DNA of 64,000 nucleotides from Pseudomonas sp. Marseille-Q3773 (GTDB lineage Bacteria > Pseudomonadota > Gammaproteobacteria > Pseudomonadales > Pseudomonadaceae), in contig NZ_OU745390.1 in the NCBI RefSeq assembly GCF_916618955.1, positions 2,108,001-2,172,000 of the forward strand, read 5' to 3'. A program made the translations under genes and the position numbers. Positions 25,101 through 33,567 of this stretch are shown piece after piece. The first letter of the stretch is position 1; each line of letters opens with the position of its first letter. Below the pieces are notes generated by a model, which was not told the origin of the DNA, did no database searches, and saw only the letters and a list, made by a program, of their open reading frames with translations.

Positions 25101-27021
25101 CTGGCACAACCGCCGTGCCTTTGGCCGCGCGCTGCGCCGCGCTGCCAGGCAAGATGACGGTAACGCCTTGATCTTGCGGCATATGACACTGGCCAGCCTG
25201 CCCGAGCTACCAGCACGTTTCGACCACATCCAGACGCTGGAAATCCACAGCCTGGGTCTGCACACCATACCTGCAGGATTCTTCGAGTCCTTCCCACAGT
25301 TGGAACGGCTTCGTCTTGTTGGTAATCCCGAGCTGCAATCCGACACGCTGTTCAACGCTTTACGCAATACACCCCAGCTACAGACCCTGGAAGTCGCCGA
25401 CAGCCCATTGCTCAACCTGGACGTGACTGCCAGAAGCGCACTGGCCCGGATGCGCCGCCTGCGTGCGCTGAGGCTCAGGCACAGCCAGTTGTCGCTCACC
25501 GACGCAGACTTGCAAATGCTCACAGTGCTGCCCCTGGAAGAACTGGACCTGAGTGGAAACCAGATCATGCTTACCCCGGCGCTGGCAGAACGCTTCGGCG
25601 AATTGCGCCATCTACGTGACCTGGACCTGTCCCTCAACCCGCTGGGTATTCCGCCACGGCTGAGCACCTTGCTGCGCTTGCGAAACCTGACACTCAACAA
25701 CTGTGACCTCAGCGCCTGGCCGGACGACCTGACGGCACTGATGAGCAGGCCCGACTACGCGCTGCGCAGCCTGGAACTCAGCAATAACGACATCCAGCAG
25801 CTGCCCGAGGTCGAGCTGATATTGCAGACCCCTTATGCAAGCAATCTGCTGACCCGGCATAACCTGCGCTGGGAGTTCCATTTCAACAACCTGGTACCCG
25901 AGGCGGCTGGCCCGTTACGTACTGCCGGTGTGGGTATTGTGGAAGCCGACCACTTCCTGCCCGAAACCGAGGCAGTGGACTGGCGGGCCAGCGGCAACCA
26001 GGCACAGCAGCAGATTTGGGACAGCCTGTTCGAAGACGGCGCCAACCGCGACCTGCTCGAAGTGGTGGAGCGCGTCGGGCGCTCGGCGCAAGCGCGGAAC
26101 AACCAGTACTCGCTGGCGCGGGAAGTGTGGCAACTGCTGGAAGCGGCCAGCCAGGACGAGGCACTGCGCGAACACCTGAACGAAGTAGCCGGTGACTTCC
26201 CGGCCACCTGCGGCGATGCCGGAGCCGATGGCTTCAGCACCTTGCTGGTCGAGCAGTTGGCCTATCGCGAAAGTAGCCAGGCAAAGGTCAAAGGCGCCTA
26301 TCTGTTCCAGTACTACCGACGCCTGTTCCGTCGCGAGCAGGTCAACCAACTGGCCGCACGCATCCACGCTGCACGTCTGGCACGGCAAAGCGCGTTGCTA
26401 GCCCGGGAGCAGGCGTTTGCGCAGGGCGGAGCGGACCTGCCCAGGCTACCCGACGCCGACCCGTTGGATGACATAACCCTCGATGAGCTGCGCGATGGCG
26501 GGCTCGACGATATCGAAATCCGACTGGCATTGCGCCAGTCGCTCGCGGAGCCACTCGACTTTCCCGAACCCAGCCAGGACATGCTCTATCGCGAAAGTGC
26601 TCACGTCTCCGACCGCGTCGTCGACAACGTCGAACAGGCAGTCGAGGCACTTGACCACCAACCCGCCACGCGTCAGGCCTGGATCGCCGCCCAACCAAGC
26701 TGGCGGCGCTTCCTCAGGCAGCGTTACGGCCAGCGCTTCGCAGCACTGGATGAACGCTGGTACCGCGGTATCGAGTACCTGGAATATTGCCTTGACCCGG
26801 AGAACGAGGCGGTCACAACCCTGGACGCACCGGTACGCGAAGTGTTGAACGAAGTGCTGCCCGACGCGGTGCCAGGTGCCACAGGCGTACTCCCCCGTCT
26901 CGAGCTCGACAGCCAGCGGTACAACGACGCGCTTTCACGCCTGGGCAGCAGCCGCCAGGCAGAGGAAGACGCCCTGTACCTGCGGCTGACTGCCCAGCAA
27001 GACCCCAACCCGAGGAACTGA
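22123..27021 (+). CDS. NEL-type E3 ubiquitin ligase effector with leucine-rich repeats
   Basis: A 1632-residue putative secreted effector. The N-terminal ~1000 residues are of the dermonecrotic-toxin-like (DUF6543) type found in Pseudomonas, with a hydrophobic stretch at ~420-480 (LDLANVAALFVPGLNTLMLA). Leucine-rich repeats cover ~1025-1245 (LETLEIHSL-like units, for example LPLEELDLSGNQIMLTPA, LRHLRDLDLSLNPLGIPP). A NEL domain follows from ~1298. The catalytic Cys is residue 1363 in FPATCGDAGADGFS, keeping the C-x-D motif of IpaH/SspH/SlrP enzymes. These transfer ubiquitin onto host proteins inside eukaryotic cells. ATG 22123 follows GAGGAG. There is no Sec signal and no type III genes nearby. 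It stands alone, ending 3 bases before the convergent helicase stop. Confidence 0.88.
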   Translation: MTSTTPFHLRQLERTLPHWPRQLASHHVSALLASQRMDYLQDNGQPFDWYATATDEQRQALQGAIEQRDRSRDALFELLKPLKGISEFCKPLLQAHLGIAEPVDEAVYFFQPFKRRPSVHGEPEAGLGTTPEADRFEYDPNGTPRKVTLLEAALHNFTGSHEAGPYSLLHVSRSNPTRLVGWTPASFIEACRSLDLGKQYQAHLASIYDSPAQATLAQRSIQASRDELQVQAWIAVLRGKLSPAGLKALQNVCGGKAPPQQKCWRLSLYQTPLHEVLVIGRDDPGKVTPRIVYIPGAHDFPLVEYPSASVAARTLAVRLQDERLLQHVIRHAPQSLQPALAKRLRQDLFDSVVAPNTPALLPKPSPRVSYQTSELPADLWAYWYRTHVARLKADAATLAVPTAQVDANARLELLEHWLSIGLDLANVAALFVPGLNTLMLAVGGAQLMNSVFHGIEAWEADDKAEAAAQLESVLLNLAVIGATGAGASLLRHSRFVDSLVSVEHAGGERLWQPGFDRYASREILPDTVLANEQGQYIHQQRHFIRLDGGLYEQATDTSGQWRIIHPDNPEAFRPSVRHVGEGAWRAMAEHPLDWQQHQLLRRIGPITDNLSDSDLATALRCTNTDEQVLRQTHVSEAQAPTLLTDALERLAIDQQATELITRVRHGLSVAFHPQHALRALLELPGWPADHVLKVFDGPEPWGQAVIHGDTTVPSPVVIEVTRNDLELGKLSQTVLDQLPEPAAEALVPNTHTASRARALDALLADHLAARRDALFDALQRSRLQPLDSAAQALQQQFGSLPNRVLNAIVAQASTLERTRLLSNRVPLRIAEEARVHQAHLRLDRALLGLYRPTLANADSQRLAAALLAEQPGASAAELMEMALADRQQAARLLGQQPIRPGYRSPLRLADGRLGYPLSGRGSWRDWVRLGGTSIEERRLQELYPALSTPQRRALLAQLRQRGNVAEQLRHIQRERAALDQSLSSWRDEAEGETWHNRRAFGRALRRAARQDDGNALILRHMTLASLPELPARFDHIQTLEIHSLGLHTIPAGFFESFPQLERLRLVGNPELQSDTLFNALRNTPQLQTLEVADSPLLNLDVTARSALARMRRLRALRLRHSQLSLTDADLQMLTVLPLEELDLSGNQIMLTPALAERFGELRHLRDLDLSLNPLGIPPRLSTLLRLRNLTLNNCDLSAWPDDLTALMSRPDYALRSLELSNNDIQQLPEVELILQTPYASNLLTRHNLRWEFHFNNLVPEAAGPLRTAGVGIVEADHFLPETEAVDWRASGNQAQQQIWDSLFEDGANRDLLEVVERVGRSAQARNNQYSLAREVWQLLEAASQDEALREHLNEVAGDFPATCGDAGADGFSTLLVEQLAYRESSQAKVKGAYLFQYYRRLFRREQVNQLAARIHAARLARQSALLAREQAFAQGGADLPRLPDADPLDDITLDELRDGGLDDIEIRLALRQSLAEPLDFPEPSQDMLYRESAHVSDRVVDNVEQAVEALDHQPATRQAWIAAQPSWRRFLRQRYGQRFAALDERWYRGIEYLEYCLDPENEAVTTLDAPVREVLNEVLPDAVPGATGVLPRLELDSQRYNDALSRLGSSRQAEEDALYLRLTAQQDPNPRN

Positions 27022-27024
27022 CCC

Positions 27025-29514
27025 TCACTGCCCGCGCAGGTCTTCGAAGAAGGCCTGCCGACCATCCACCTGGCTCGAGGCGCGCGGGGCGGTCGCGGCT
27101 TCACCGTTGGCAGCTTCGACATGCCAGTAACAGTGCTGTACCGCACGGGTCACCGCCACGTAGGCCAGGCGCTGTACCTCTTCCTTCTGCGCCGTGTCGA
27201 ACGGTTGCGCATCACCGGGCTTGCCCAGCCCAGCCTGGCGATACACCTGGTTCTTGTACGGCGAACTGGTCAGGTACTGGCAGTCGCCCAGCATGAACAC
27301 GGCGTCGGCCTGCAAGCCCTTGGCACTGTGGTAGGTCAGCTGGCGCAGCCGGCGCTGCTCGGCCGGCAGCGCTGCATCGGCTTGCAGCACGCTGTGCAGG
27401 TGCTCGTTCATCAGCGCCCTGTCGCTGCCCTTGCGGTACAGCATCATGACCGTCTCGCCACGCTGGTAGTGCTCGATCAACGTTTCCCCCAAAGCGGCCT
27501 CGTCACGGTCGAACACCTTGACCGGCGAGCCGGGCAGTTCCGCCGCCGGGCCACTGGCCCTGGCTTTCTTCCCGGCAATCGCCGGGGTGCCCTTGACCAG
27601 GTGCTCGGCCGCATCGATCACCTGCTGCTGGCAACGGTAGTTGTCGACCAGCATCACCCGCGTGTTGGCCGGTGACGGGAAGGCCTTGGTGAACTCCATG
27701 AAGTACTTGGGCGAACTGCCGCGCCAACCGTAGATCGACTGCCAGTCGTCACCCACGCACAACAGCGATGAATGCCGGGCATTACGCCCGTTGTACATGG
27801 CCGGGCCGCGCCGGCGAATCTCGGCGAGGCTGGCGCGCAGCCAGCTGACGATCTGCGGTGATACGTCCTGGAACTCGTCGATCATCAGGTGCGCCAGCGG
27901 CCGCAGCAAGGCGTCGGGCAGCAGCCGCAGGTTTTCCGGGTTGTTCTCGCCGAACAGGGCGAACATCCGGTTGTAGCTCATGACCGGTGGCGACTGGTCC
28001 AGCAGGTGCGCCTCCAGGGCCTTCCAGTACAGGGCCAGGGCCTCGAAGAACAACGCGTCGCTGTCGCCGGGCGGGAAGCTCATCGCCGCCACGGCAGGGT
28101 TGACCTCCAGACCGAGGTTCTCGATGAAGTTGGCGGCGCCGACGAAGGCATCCAGCAGCGGCGCGGGGGCCAGCTCGCCCTTGACCTTGTATTCGAAGCC
28201 GGGGCCGGCCACCGCATCGCCGGCCAGCGAAGCGGCCAGGCGCCGAGCCATGGCATAGTTGTCGAGCCAGATCAGTGGCCGGTCGCAGAAAGCCTGCAAC
28301 AGGGTACGTTTGACCGCCCACTCGGCGCGCACCGCCAGCTTGGCGCCGGGGCGCTGGTACTGGGCGCTTTCTGCCGGGTCGAAGCCCAGCACCACCAGCG
28401 GCCCGTGGCCAGCCAGACGGCCATGCACATGGAACTGGCTGCCACGGATCGCAACCGTCTCGCGACAGGGCTCGACTCCCTTGATTGGCCAGGCGCCGGC
28501 GGCGAACCACAGGTCCTCGATCACGTCACACAGTTCTTCGTCACGCTGGGCGGCCAGCTGAGTCACCTGCGCGCGCTTCTGCACTTCGGGGTTGCTGGGG
28601 TCCAGCGGCTTCAGTTGCAGGGCTTCGCTGCGCAGCAGGCCGACCAGTTCGGCGAAACGCGGGCTGCTACCCAGCAAGTTGCTGTAGCACTGGTTCAGTT
28701 GCTGGCGCTGGGCGTCGTTCAGGCGCAGGTCGAACGGGTTGCTCTCGGCATCGGCTTCGCGCCCGGCGGGCATCTCGTTGCCCAGCGTTTCGAACGCACG
28801 CACCTGGGCAAAGCCCGGCAGGCTGCGTACCAGCGGCAGGATGCGTGAATGGAAGGTGCGCACCAGCTCGCGCGCTTGCGCCGCCTGCAGGTCGACCTGC
28901 CACAGGGCGAAAACCTGCAGCAGGCGCTTGATGAAGTCCTTGCGCGACTCGCGGGTGAAGGTGACCACGGTCATCGCATCCAGCTCGTAGCCCAGGTAAT
29001 GGCGCAACAACAGGATGCGCAGGACCAGCGAGGTCGACTTGCCCGCCCCGGCCCCGGCGACCACACAGGTGGAGGGCGTGTCGCTGAAAATCAGCTTCCA
29101 CTGCGCGGCACTGGGCTGGGCCGACGCGGGCAGGCGCTGGGCGACATCCACCTTGAAGCGTTTTTTCAGCTCGGCAGTCAACGGCAGGCGCCAGTCATCG
29201 AACAGGTTGTCGTCCTGACCCGGCACGGCGGCAACGTCGGGGCGGGTATCGCGGATGACCAGCACCTGGCGCCCGGCCTCATAGCCCTCCACCCGGCCGC
29301 GCTCGAAGCCCTCACGCATGCCCTCACGCATGCCCTCGGCGTGGCCGCTACGCTGGCCGCTGACATGGCCGAGGAACCATGAGTCGCGGTGCTGGGCACC
29401 CAGGCCGGTCAGGCCGTGGCCCAGCAGGCGCGCCGCCAGGCGGCGAAACCAGGGTAACTGGGCAGGTGGGGTAAGGTCGGCTGGGGCCTGGGTCTGCTCG
29501 TGGGCCACGGTCAC
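27025..29514 (-). CDS. UvrD/Rep-family superfamily 1 DNA helicase
   Basis: An 829-residue superfamily 1A helicase, 3'-5' DNA translocase by family. Walker A GAGAGKST is at residues 154-161, motif Ia is MTVVTFTRESRKDFIKRL, and Walker B is LMIDEFQDVSPQIVSWL. Motif III is CVGDDWQSIYGWRGSSP, motif IV VDNYRCQQQVIDAAE, and motif V/VI TYHSAKGLQADAVFMLGD and YVAVTRAVQH. The N-terminal ~100 residues are specific: a hydrophobic/basic start, then an EGMREGMREGFERGRVEGYE helix. This layout recalls HelD-like or cryptic phage-defence helicases more than housekeeping UvrD. GTG 29514 opens the frame, but GTG 29508 has GGAG five bases upstream and may be the true start. No nuclease domain is seen. Confidence 0.9.
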   Translation of the reverse strand: MTVAHEQTQAPADLTPPAQLPWFRRLAARLLGHGLTGLGAQHRDSWFLGHVSGQRSGHAEGMREGMREGFERGRVEGYEAGRQVLVIRDTRPDVAAVPGQDDNLFDDWRLPLTAELKKRFKVDVAQRLPASAQPSAAQWKLIFSDTPSTCVVAGAGAGKSTSLVLRILLLRHYLGYELDAMTVVTFTRESRKDFIKRLLQVFALWQVDLQAAQARELVRTFHSRILPLVRSLPGFAQVRAFETLGNEMPAGREADAESNPFDLRLNDAQRQQLNQCYSNLLGSSPRFAELVGLLRSEALQLKPLDPSNPEVQKRAQVTQLAAQRDEELCDVIEDLWFAAGAWPIKGVEPCRETVAIRGSQFHVHGRLAGHGPLVVLGFDPAESAQYQRPGAKLAVRAEWAVKRTLLQAFCDRPLIWLDNYAMARRLAASLAGDAVAGPGFEYKVKGELAPAPLLDAFVGAANFIENLGLEVNPAVAAMSFPPGDSDALFFEALALYWKALEAHLLDQSPPVMSYNRMFALFGENNPENLRLLPDALLRPLAHLMIDEFQDVSPQIVSWLRASLAEIRRRGPAMYNGRNARHSSLLCVGDDWQSIYGWRGSSPKYFMEFTKAFPSPANTRVMLVDNYRCQQQVIDAAEHLVKGTPAIAGKKARASGPAAELPGSPVKVFDRDEAALGETLIEHYQRGETVMMLYRKGSDRALMNEHLHSVLQADAALPAEQRRLRQLTYHSAKGLQADAVFMLGDCQYLTSSPYKNQVYRQAGLGKPGDAQPFDTAQKEEVQRLAYVAVTRAVQHCYWHVEAANGEAATAPRASSQVDGRQAFFEDLRGQ

Positions 29515-29728
29515 TCCGGTGAAAAAGCAAAATCAGCGGGCATGTTCGCCGCATCGACGAAAAATCGCCAGCGAATGCTTGCAGATCAGTGTATTAGGCG
29601 ATGAAGCGGGCAAAATACGCTATCTTTAACATCCATTTAACTGATCAATTTAAGCCGATATTTACGCTTATTTTCGATCTTTATCTGGCGCATCATGGCC
29701 CCATTCCACTGATTCAAGGAGCACGACC

Positions 29729-30427
29729 ATGCTGCAACTTCGACCCTTCGAAAGCCTCGGCCACGCCAACCACGGCTGGCTCGATGCCCACCACCACTTC
29801 TCGTTTGCCGAGTACTACGACCCGGCGCGCATGCACTGGGGCAACCTGCGGGTCTGGAACGACGACCTGATCGCTGCCGGCAGCGGCTTCCCACCGCACC
29901 CACACCGCGACATGGAAATCATCACCTATGTGCGTGAAGGCGCGATCAGCCACCAGGACAGCCTGGGTAACAAGGGCCGTACCGAGGCCGGTGACGTCCA
30001 GGTGATGAGCGCCGGTACCGGCATCGTGCACAGCGAATACAACCTGGAAGAGGTTGATACGCGCATCTTCCAGATCTGGATCGTACCGGAGCGCACCGGT
30101 GAAGCACCGCAGTGGGGCACCCGGCCGTTCCCCAAAGGTGAACGCGGCGAAGGCTTCGTGACCCTGGCCAGTGGCCGCGCGGGTGACGAGGACAGCCTGC
30201 AAATCCGTACCGATGCCCGCCTGGTGGCCGCCACCCTGCGTGCGGGTGAAACCGCCGAGTACCGCTTCGATGCCGCACGCCGGGGCTACCTGGTGCCGGC
30301 CAAGGGGCTGGTGGAGGTCAACGGACTGCGGGCCAAGGCGCGCGATGGCGTGGCGATCGAGCAGGAGGAAGTGCTGCGGGTGACCGCCATCGAGGACAGC
30401 GAGATCGTGCTGGTGGATGTGGCCTGA
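29729..30427 (+). CDS. Pirin-family bicupin protein
   Basis: A 232-residue pirin-family protein similar to E. coli YhhW, which has quercetin 2,3-dioxygenase activity. The N-terminal cupin metal site is complete: His57 and His59 in GFPPHPHRDMEIITYV, and His101 and Glu103 in SAGTGIVHSEYN. The C-terminal cupin lacks metal residues, as is normal. ATG 29729 is preceded by AAGGAGC. Upstream, bases ~29600-29690 are much more AT-rich than the surroundings and probably hold the promoter. In many Pseudomonas a LysR regulator accompanies pirin genes, and one is found at 31081. Its physiological role is unknown. Confidence 0.92.
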   Translation: MLQLRPFESLGHANHGWLDAHHHFSFAEYYDPARMHWGNLRVWNDDLIAAGSGFPPHPHRDMEIITYVREGAISHQDSLGNKGRTEAGDVQVMSAGTGIVHSEYNLEEVDTRIFQIWIVPERTGEAPQWGTRPFPKGERGEGFVTLASGRAGDEDSLQIRTDARLVAATLRAGETAEYRFDAARRGYLVPAKGLVEVNGLRAKARDGVAIEQEEVLRVTAIEDSEIVLVDVA

Positions 30428-30470
30428 AGCCCTTCACGACGCAAGGCCGCTGCTGCAACTGCCCCGCGCA

Positions 30471-30495
30471 GGCCAGTGACGATTTTTTACTGGCC
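30471..30495. terminator. Weak hairpin with T-run in the loop
   Basis: GGCCAGT / ACTGGCC arms enclose a loop containing six T, between the pirin gene and the convergent isochorismatase gene, whose last codons it overlaps. It is only suggestive of termination. Confidence 0.3.
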
Positions 30496-30975
30496 GTGCG
30501 CAGCCAGCTCCGCAAGTACCTCGGCGGAAGTCGTGACCTGGCGGAAGTGATGCTGCCACAGCTCGATGCCCAGCTTGCCCGACCGATCCAGCGATGAGCC
30601 GACGGTCATGTCAGTGACCAGGGTGGGCATCAACCCCGCATCGAACAGGGCGAAACCGGCGGCCAGCACACAGGTCTCGGTCTGCAGCCCACACACCAGC
30701 ACGCGCTCCACGCCCAGCTCGCGGATGTACGCGATAGCCTCGGCGCTCTGCCCGTAACCATGTTTGACGAATACCTGGTCGGCCTCGACCAGGCTTTCGT
30801 CGTCGGCCGCCGGATGCCAGCCGAGTTGGCGCTCGAACGGGGTGACCTGTTCGTCGTGCGGTTCGACCGAGGCAATGGTGGGTATGTTCGCCGATAACCG
30901 GCGCAGGCCATCGACCAGCCACTCGGGCGGACTGAAGGTGGACTGGACATCGACGATGAGCAAAACCTGGCGCAT
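30487..30975 (-). CDS. Isochorismatase-family cysteine hydrolase
   Basis: A 162-residue cysteine hydrolase of the isochorismatase-like family (nicotinamidase, N-carbamoyl hydrolases, YcaC). The triad is complete: Asp9 in LLIVDVQSTFSPPEWL, Lys71 in VFVKHGYG and Cys102 in VCGLQTETCVLAAGFAL, with the cis-peptide turn before it. It is shorter than true isochorismatases (~200 or more) and has no carrier domain, so it is more likely an amide hydrolase of unknown substrate. It is convergent with the pirin gene and follows the LysR gene on the same strand by 105 bases. These neighbours do not define a pathway. Confidence 0.9.
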   Translation of the reverse strand: MRQVLLIVDVQSTFSPPEWLVDGLRRLSANIPTIASVEPHDEQVTPFERQLGWHPAADDESLVEADQVFVKHGYGQSAEAIAYIRELGVERVLVCGLQTETCVLAAGFALFDAGLMPTLVTDMTVGSSLDRSGKLGIELWQHHFRQVTTSAEVLAELAAHGQ

Positions 30976-31080
30976 GGGCGGATTCCGGCAGGGGCAAAAG
31001 GCGCGGAGTATAGCCTGATCACCGTCTCGCTAGCGCGCTACACCGCTCCTGCATGGTGCCCCACCAGCCTGTGGCATGAC

Positions 31081-31992
31081 TCACCGCCATGTCGCCAGGT
31101 TGTCACCCTGACGAAAGAACGACCTCAGGTGCTCGACAAAGCAAGACACCTTTGCCGACAGGTTCAAGCGCTCCAGATACACCGCATAGATATCCGCAGG
31201 CGGCGTCTGGTAATCGCCAAGTACCTCAACCAGACGCCCGCTGCGCAGATGGTCAGCCAGGTTCCATTCGGCACGCATCAGGATGCCGTGCCCGTCCAGC
31301 GCCCAGTTCAATGCAACCTCGCCATCGTTGGTGCTCAGGCTTCCATGCACCTTTACCGACTCGCTCTGCTTGCCGCGGCTCAGCCGCCAGATACCGAACG
31401 CGGCATCGTTCTGGCGCAACACGATGCAGTTGTGGCGCGTCAGGTCTTTTGGCGTTTCGGGGGCACCATGCTCCTCAAGGTAACCCGGCGTGGCGCACAA
31501 GCGGCGGCGGTTGGCCGCAATCTTGCGAGCGATCAGCCGCGAGTCGGGTAGGTCGCCGAAGCGGATGGCCACATCGATGGCGTCGTTCGGCAAGGCAATC
31601 GGCCGGTCGCTCAGATGCAGTTGCCCCTCCCCCTCCGGGTAGCGCTTGGCGAACGACGATACCGCCGGCCCTACGTGGGTGCGGCCGAAACCCAGCGGCG
31701 CATTGACCCGCAGCAAGCCCTTGGGCTCGGCACGGCTGCTGGACACCTGCCGCTCCATTTCCTCGATCTCACCCAAGATGCGCCTGGCGTTGAGCAGGTA
31801 GGTTTCGCCTTCGGCGGTCAGGCTGATGCTGCGCGTGGTGCGGTTGAGCAGGCGCACGCCCAGGCGCTGCTCTAGCTGGGCCAGGCGCTTGGAGACTGCA
31901 GGCGGGGTCAGGTTCAGCTCACGTGCGGTGCCGGCCAGGCTCCCCACCCTGACCAGTTGGCTGAAGAACGCCAGCTCCGATACCGGATTCAT
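31081..31992 (-). CDS. LysR-family regulator of the tartrate genes (inferred)
   Basis: A 303-residue LysR-type regulator of the CrgA-like subgroup. The winged helix (residues ~3-62) reads SELAFFSQLVRVGSLAGTAR, LTPPAVSKRLAQLEQRLG and LLNRTTRSISLTAEGETYL. The effector domain contains DVAIRFGDLPDSRLIARKI, typical of this subgroup. It is divergent from the dctA-like/ttdA/ttdB genes with a 187-base gap, the standard arrangement for a LysR regulator and its target. A perfect inverted repeat ACAATGAG-N6-CTCATTGT just before its own start (32009-32030) is a probable binding site. By context it should respond to tartrate or a related dicarboxylate, analogous to TtdR, though it could alternatively control the pirin gene. 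Confidence 0.88.
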   Translation of the reverse strand: MNPVSELAFFSQLVRVGSLAGTARELNLTPPAVSKRLAQLEQRLGVRLLNRTTRSISLTAEGETYLLNARRILGEIEEMERQVSSSRAEPKGLLRVNAPLGFGRTHVGPAVSSFAKRYPEGEGQLHLSDRPIALPNDAIDVAIRFGDLPDSRLIARKIAANRRRLCATPGYLEEHGAPETPKDLTRHNCIVLRQNDAAFGIWRLSRGKQSESVKVHGSLSTNDGEVALNWALDGHGILMRAEWNLADHLRSGRLVEVLGDYQTPPADIYAVYLERLNLSAKVSCFVEHLRSFFRQGDNLATWR

Positions 31993-32008
31993 AATTAACC
32001 TGAAGGAA

Positions 32009-32030
32009 ACAATGAGTTGAATCTCATTGT
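32009..32030. promoter_or_regulatory. Inverted repeat, probable LysR operator of the tartrate locus
   Basis: ACAATGAG-TTGAAT-CTCATTGT is perfect over 8-bp arms and contains several T-N11-A spacings typical of LysR boxes. It lies 17 bases before the LysR start, so occupancy could repress the regulator's own gene while it activates the divergent ttd operon. Confidence 0.5.
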
Positions 32031-32179
32031 ATTACCGCATTTCAGAAAAACCATTACCTTTTGCCCTGCGTGATTAACCCGCTGGGCTGTGTGGCCATCA
32101 AGGCCAGGTGCGACCTGCACGCAACGATCAGCCCGGCCGCCAGATACATCCGACTCACAACAATAATTCGGAGACGGCA

Positions 32180-33514
32180 ATGGCCAAGCGATTGTTCGGC
32201 AAGCTGTACGTGCAAGTACTGATCGGCGTGACCCTGGGGGTGCTGATCGGGGTGTTCTGGCCACAGGTGGGCGCTGACCTCAAGCCCGTCGGCGACGCCT
32301 TCATCAAACTGATCAAGATGGTCTTTGCCCCGATCATCTTCGCCACGGTGGTGCTCGGCATCGCCAAGATGGAAAACATGAAGGAGCTTGGCCGCGTCGG
32401 CGTGCGTGCACTGATCTACTTTGAGGTGCTGTCCACCTTCGCCCTGGTGCTGGGGCTGATGGTGGTCAATATCGTTCAACCCGGCCAGGGCATGAACGTC
32501 GACCCTGCCAGCCTTGATGCCAGGAGCATTTCCACCTACACCGCCGCGGCGGCCGGCAACAGCGGCGGTTTCATCGACTTCCTGCTGCATGTGATCCCCG
32601 GCAGTGTGACCGACGCCTTCGCCAAGAACGAGATCCTGCCGATCCTGCTGTTCAGTACCCTGTTCGGCATCGCCCTCTCGCACCTCGGCCCACGCAGCAA
32701 GCCGATGGTCGATGTGCTGGAAGCGTTCTCCCACGGCATGTTCTTCATCGTCGGCATGATCATGCGCGTGGCACCGCTGGCCGCCTGTGGCGCCATGGCT
32801 TTCACTGTCGGCAAGTACGGCCTGGGCTCGATCGTCTCGCTGGGCAAGCTAATGGCGACCATGTACCTGACCTGCTTTCTGTTCGTGGTGGTGGTGCTGG
32901 GCGCCATTGCCCGGCTGTCCGGCTTCAACCTGTGGAAATTCCTCAAGTACCTCAGGGAAGAACTGTTCACGGTCCTGGGGACCAGCTCGTCCGAGTCGGT
33001 GGTGCCGCAACTGATGAACAAGCTGGAAAAGGTTGGGGTATCCAGGCCGGTGGTCGGCCTGGTGATCCCCTCGGGCCTGACCTTCAACCCGGATGGCCAG
33101 TGCATCTACTACACCATGGCCGCCATCTTCATCGCCCAGGCCACCAACACCCCGCTGACCCTGATGGACCAGCTGATCGTGCTCGGCGTGCTGCTGCTTA
33201 CCTCGAAAGGCTCCGCAGGCGTGACCGGCTCGGGTTTCATCACCCTGGCCGCGACCCTGGCGACCATGGACAACATCCCGGTGGCCGGCATGGTCCTACT
33301 GCTGGGCGTGGACCGTTTCATGTCCGAAGCCCGCGCCATTACCAACACCATCGGCAATGCGGTCGGCACCGTAGCGATCGCCAACTGGGTAGGTGCGCTG
33401 GACAAGCAGCACATGGCCAAGGTGCTCAATGGCCAGGCACCACTGGAAGAGCCTGAGCCTGCGCCGTCGCGCCCTGCCCTTGCACGCATGGAGGCCGGCA
33501 CACCCACACCCTGA
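32180..33514 (+). CDS. DctA-type dicarboxylate/cation symporter of the tartrate locus
   Basis: A 444-residue inner-membrane carrier of the DAACS (DctA/GltP) family. The hallmarks are the serine-rich hairpin [34 protein letters not shown], the second hairpin [19 protein letters not shown], read as [20 protein letters not shown], and [19 protein letters not shown]. The substrate segment reads [18 protein letters not shown] where DctA has IPTGYSFNLDGTSIYLTM, so binding-site residues differ from succinate carriers. ATG 32180 follows CGGAGA. It is the first gene of an operon with both L-tartrate dehydratase subunits, so tartrate uptake is the best guess. E. coli uses an unrelated carrier (TtdT) for this. 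The C-terminus has a Pro/Glu-rich tail. Confidence 0.88.
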   Translation: MAKRLFGKLYVQVLIGVTLGVLIGVFWPQVGADLKPVGDAFIKLIKMVFAPIIFATVVLGIAKMENMKELGRVGVRALIYFEVLSTFALVLGLMVVNIVQPGQGMNVDPASLDARSISTYTAAAAGNSGGFIDFLLHVIPGSVTDAFAKNEILPILLFSTLFGIALSHLGPRSKPMVDVLEAFSHGMFFIVGMIMRVAPLAACGAMAFTVGKYGLGSIVSLGKLMATMYLTCFLFVVVVLGAIARLSGFNLWKFLKYLREELFTVLGTSSSESVVPQLMNKLEKVGVSRPVVGLVIPSGLTFNPDGQCIYYTMAAIFIAQATNTPLTLMDQLIVLGVLLLTSKGSAGVTGSGFITLAATLATMDNIPVAGMVLLLGVDRFMSEARAITNTIGNAVGTVAIANWVGALDKQHMAKVLNGQAPLEEPEPAPSRPALARMEAGTPTP

Positions 33515-33567
33515 CCTTTCGATACAGCAAACGACAACCCGCCTTGTGCTGCAGTGAGGAAATAACC

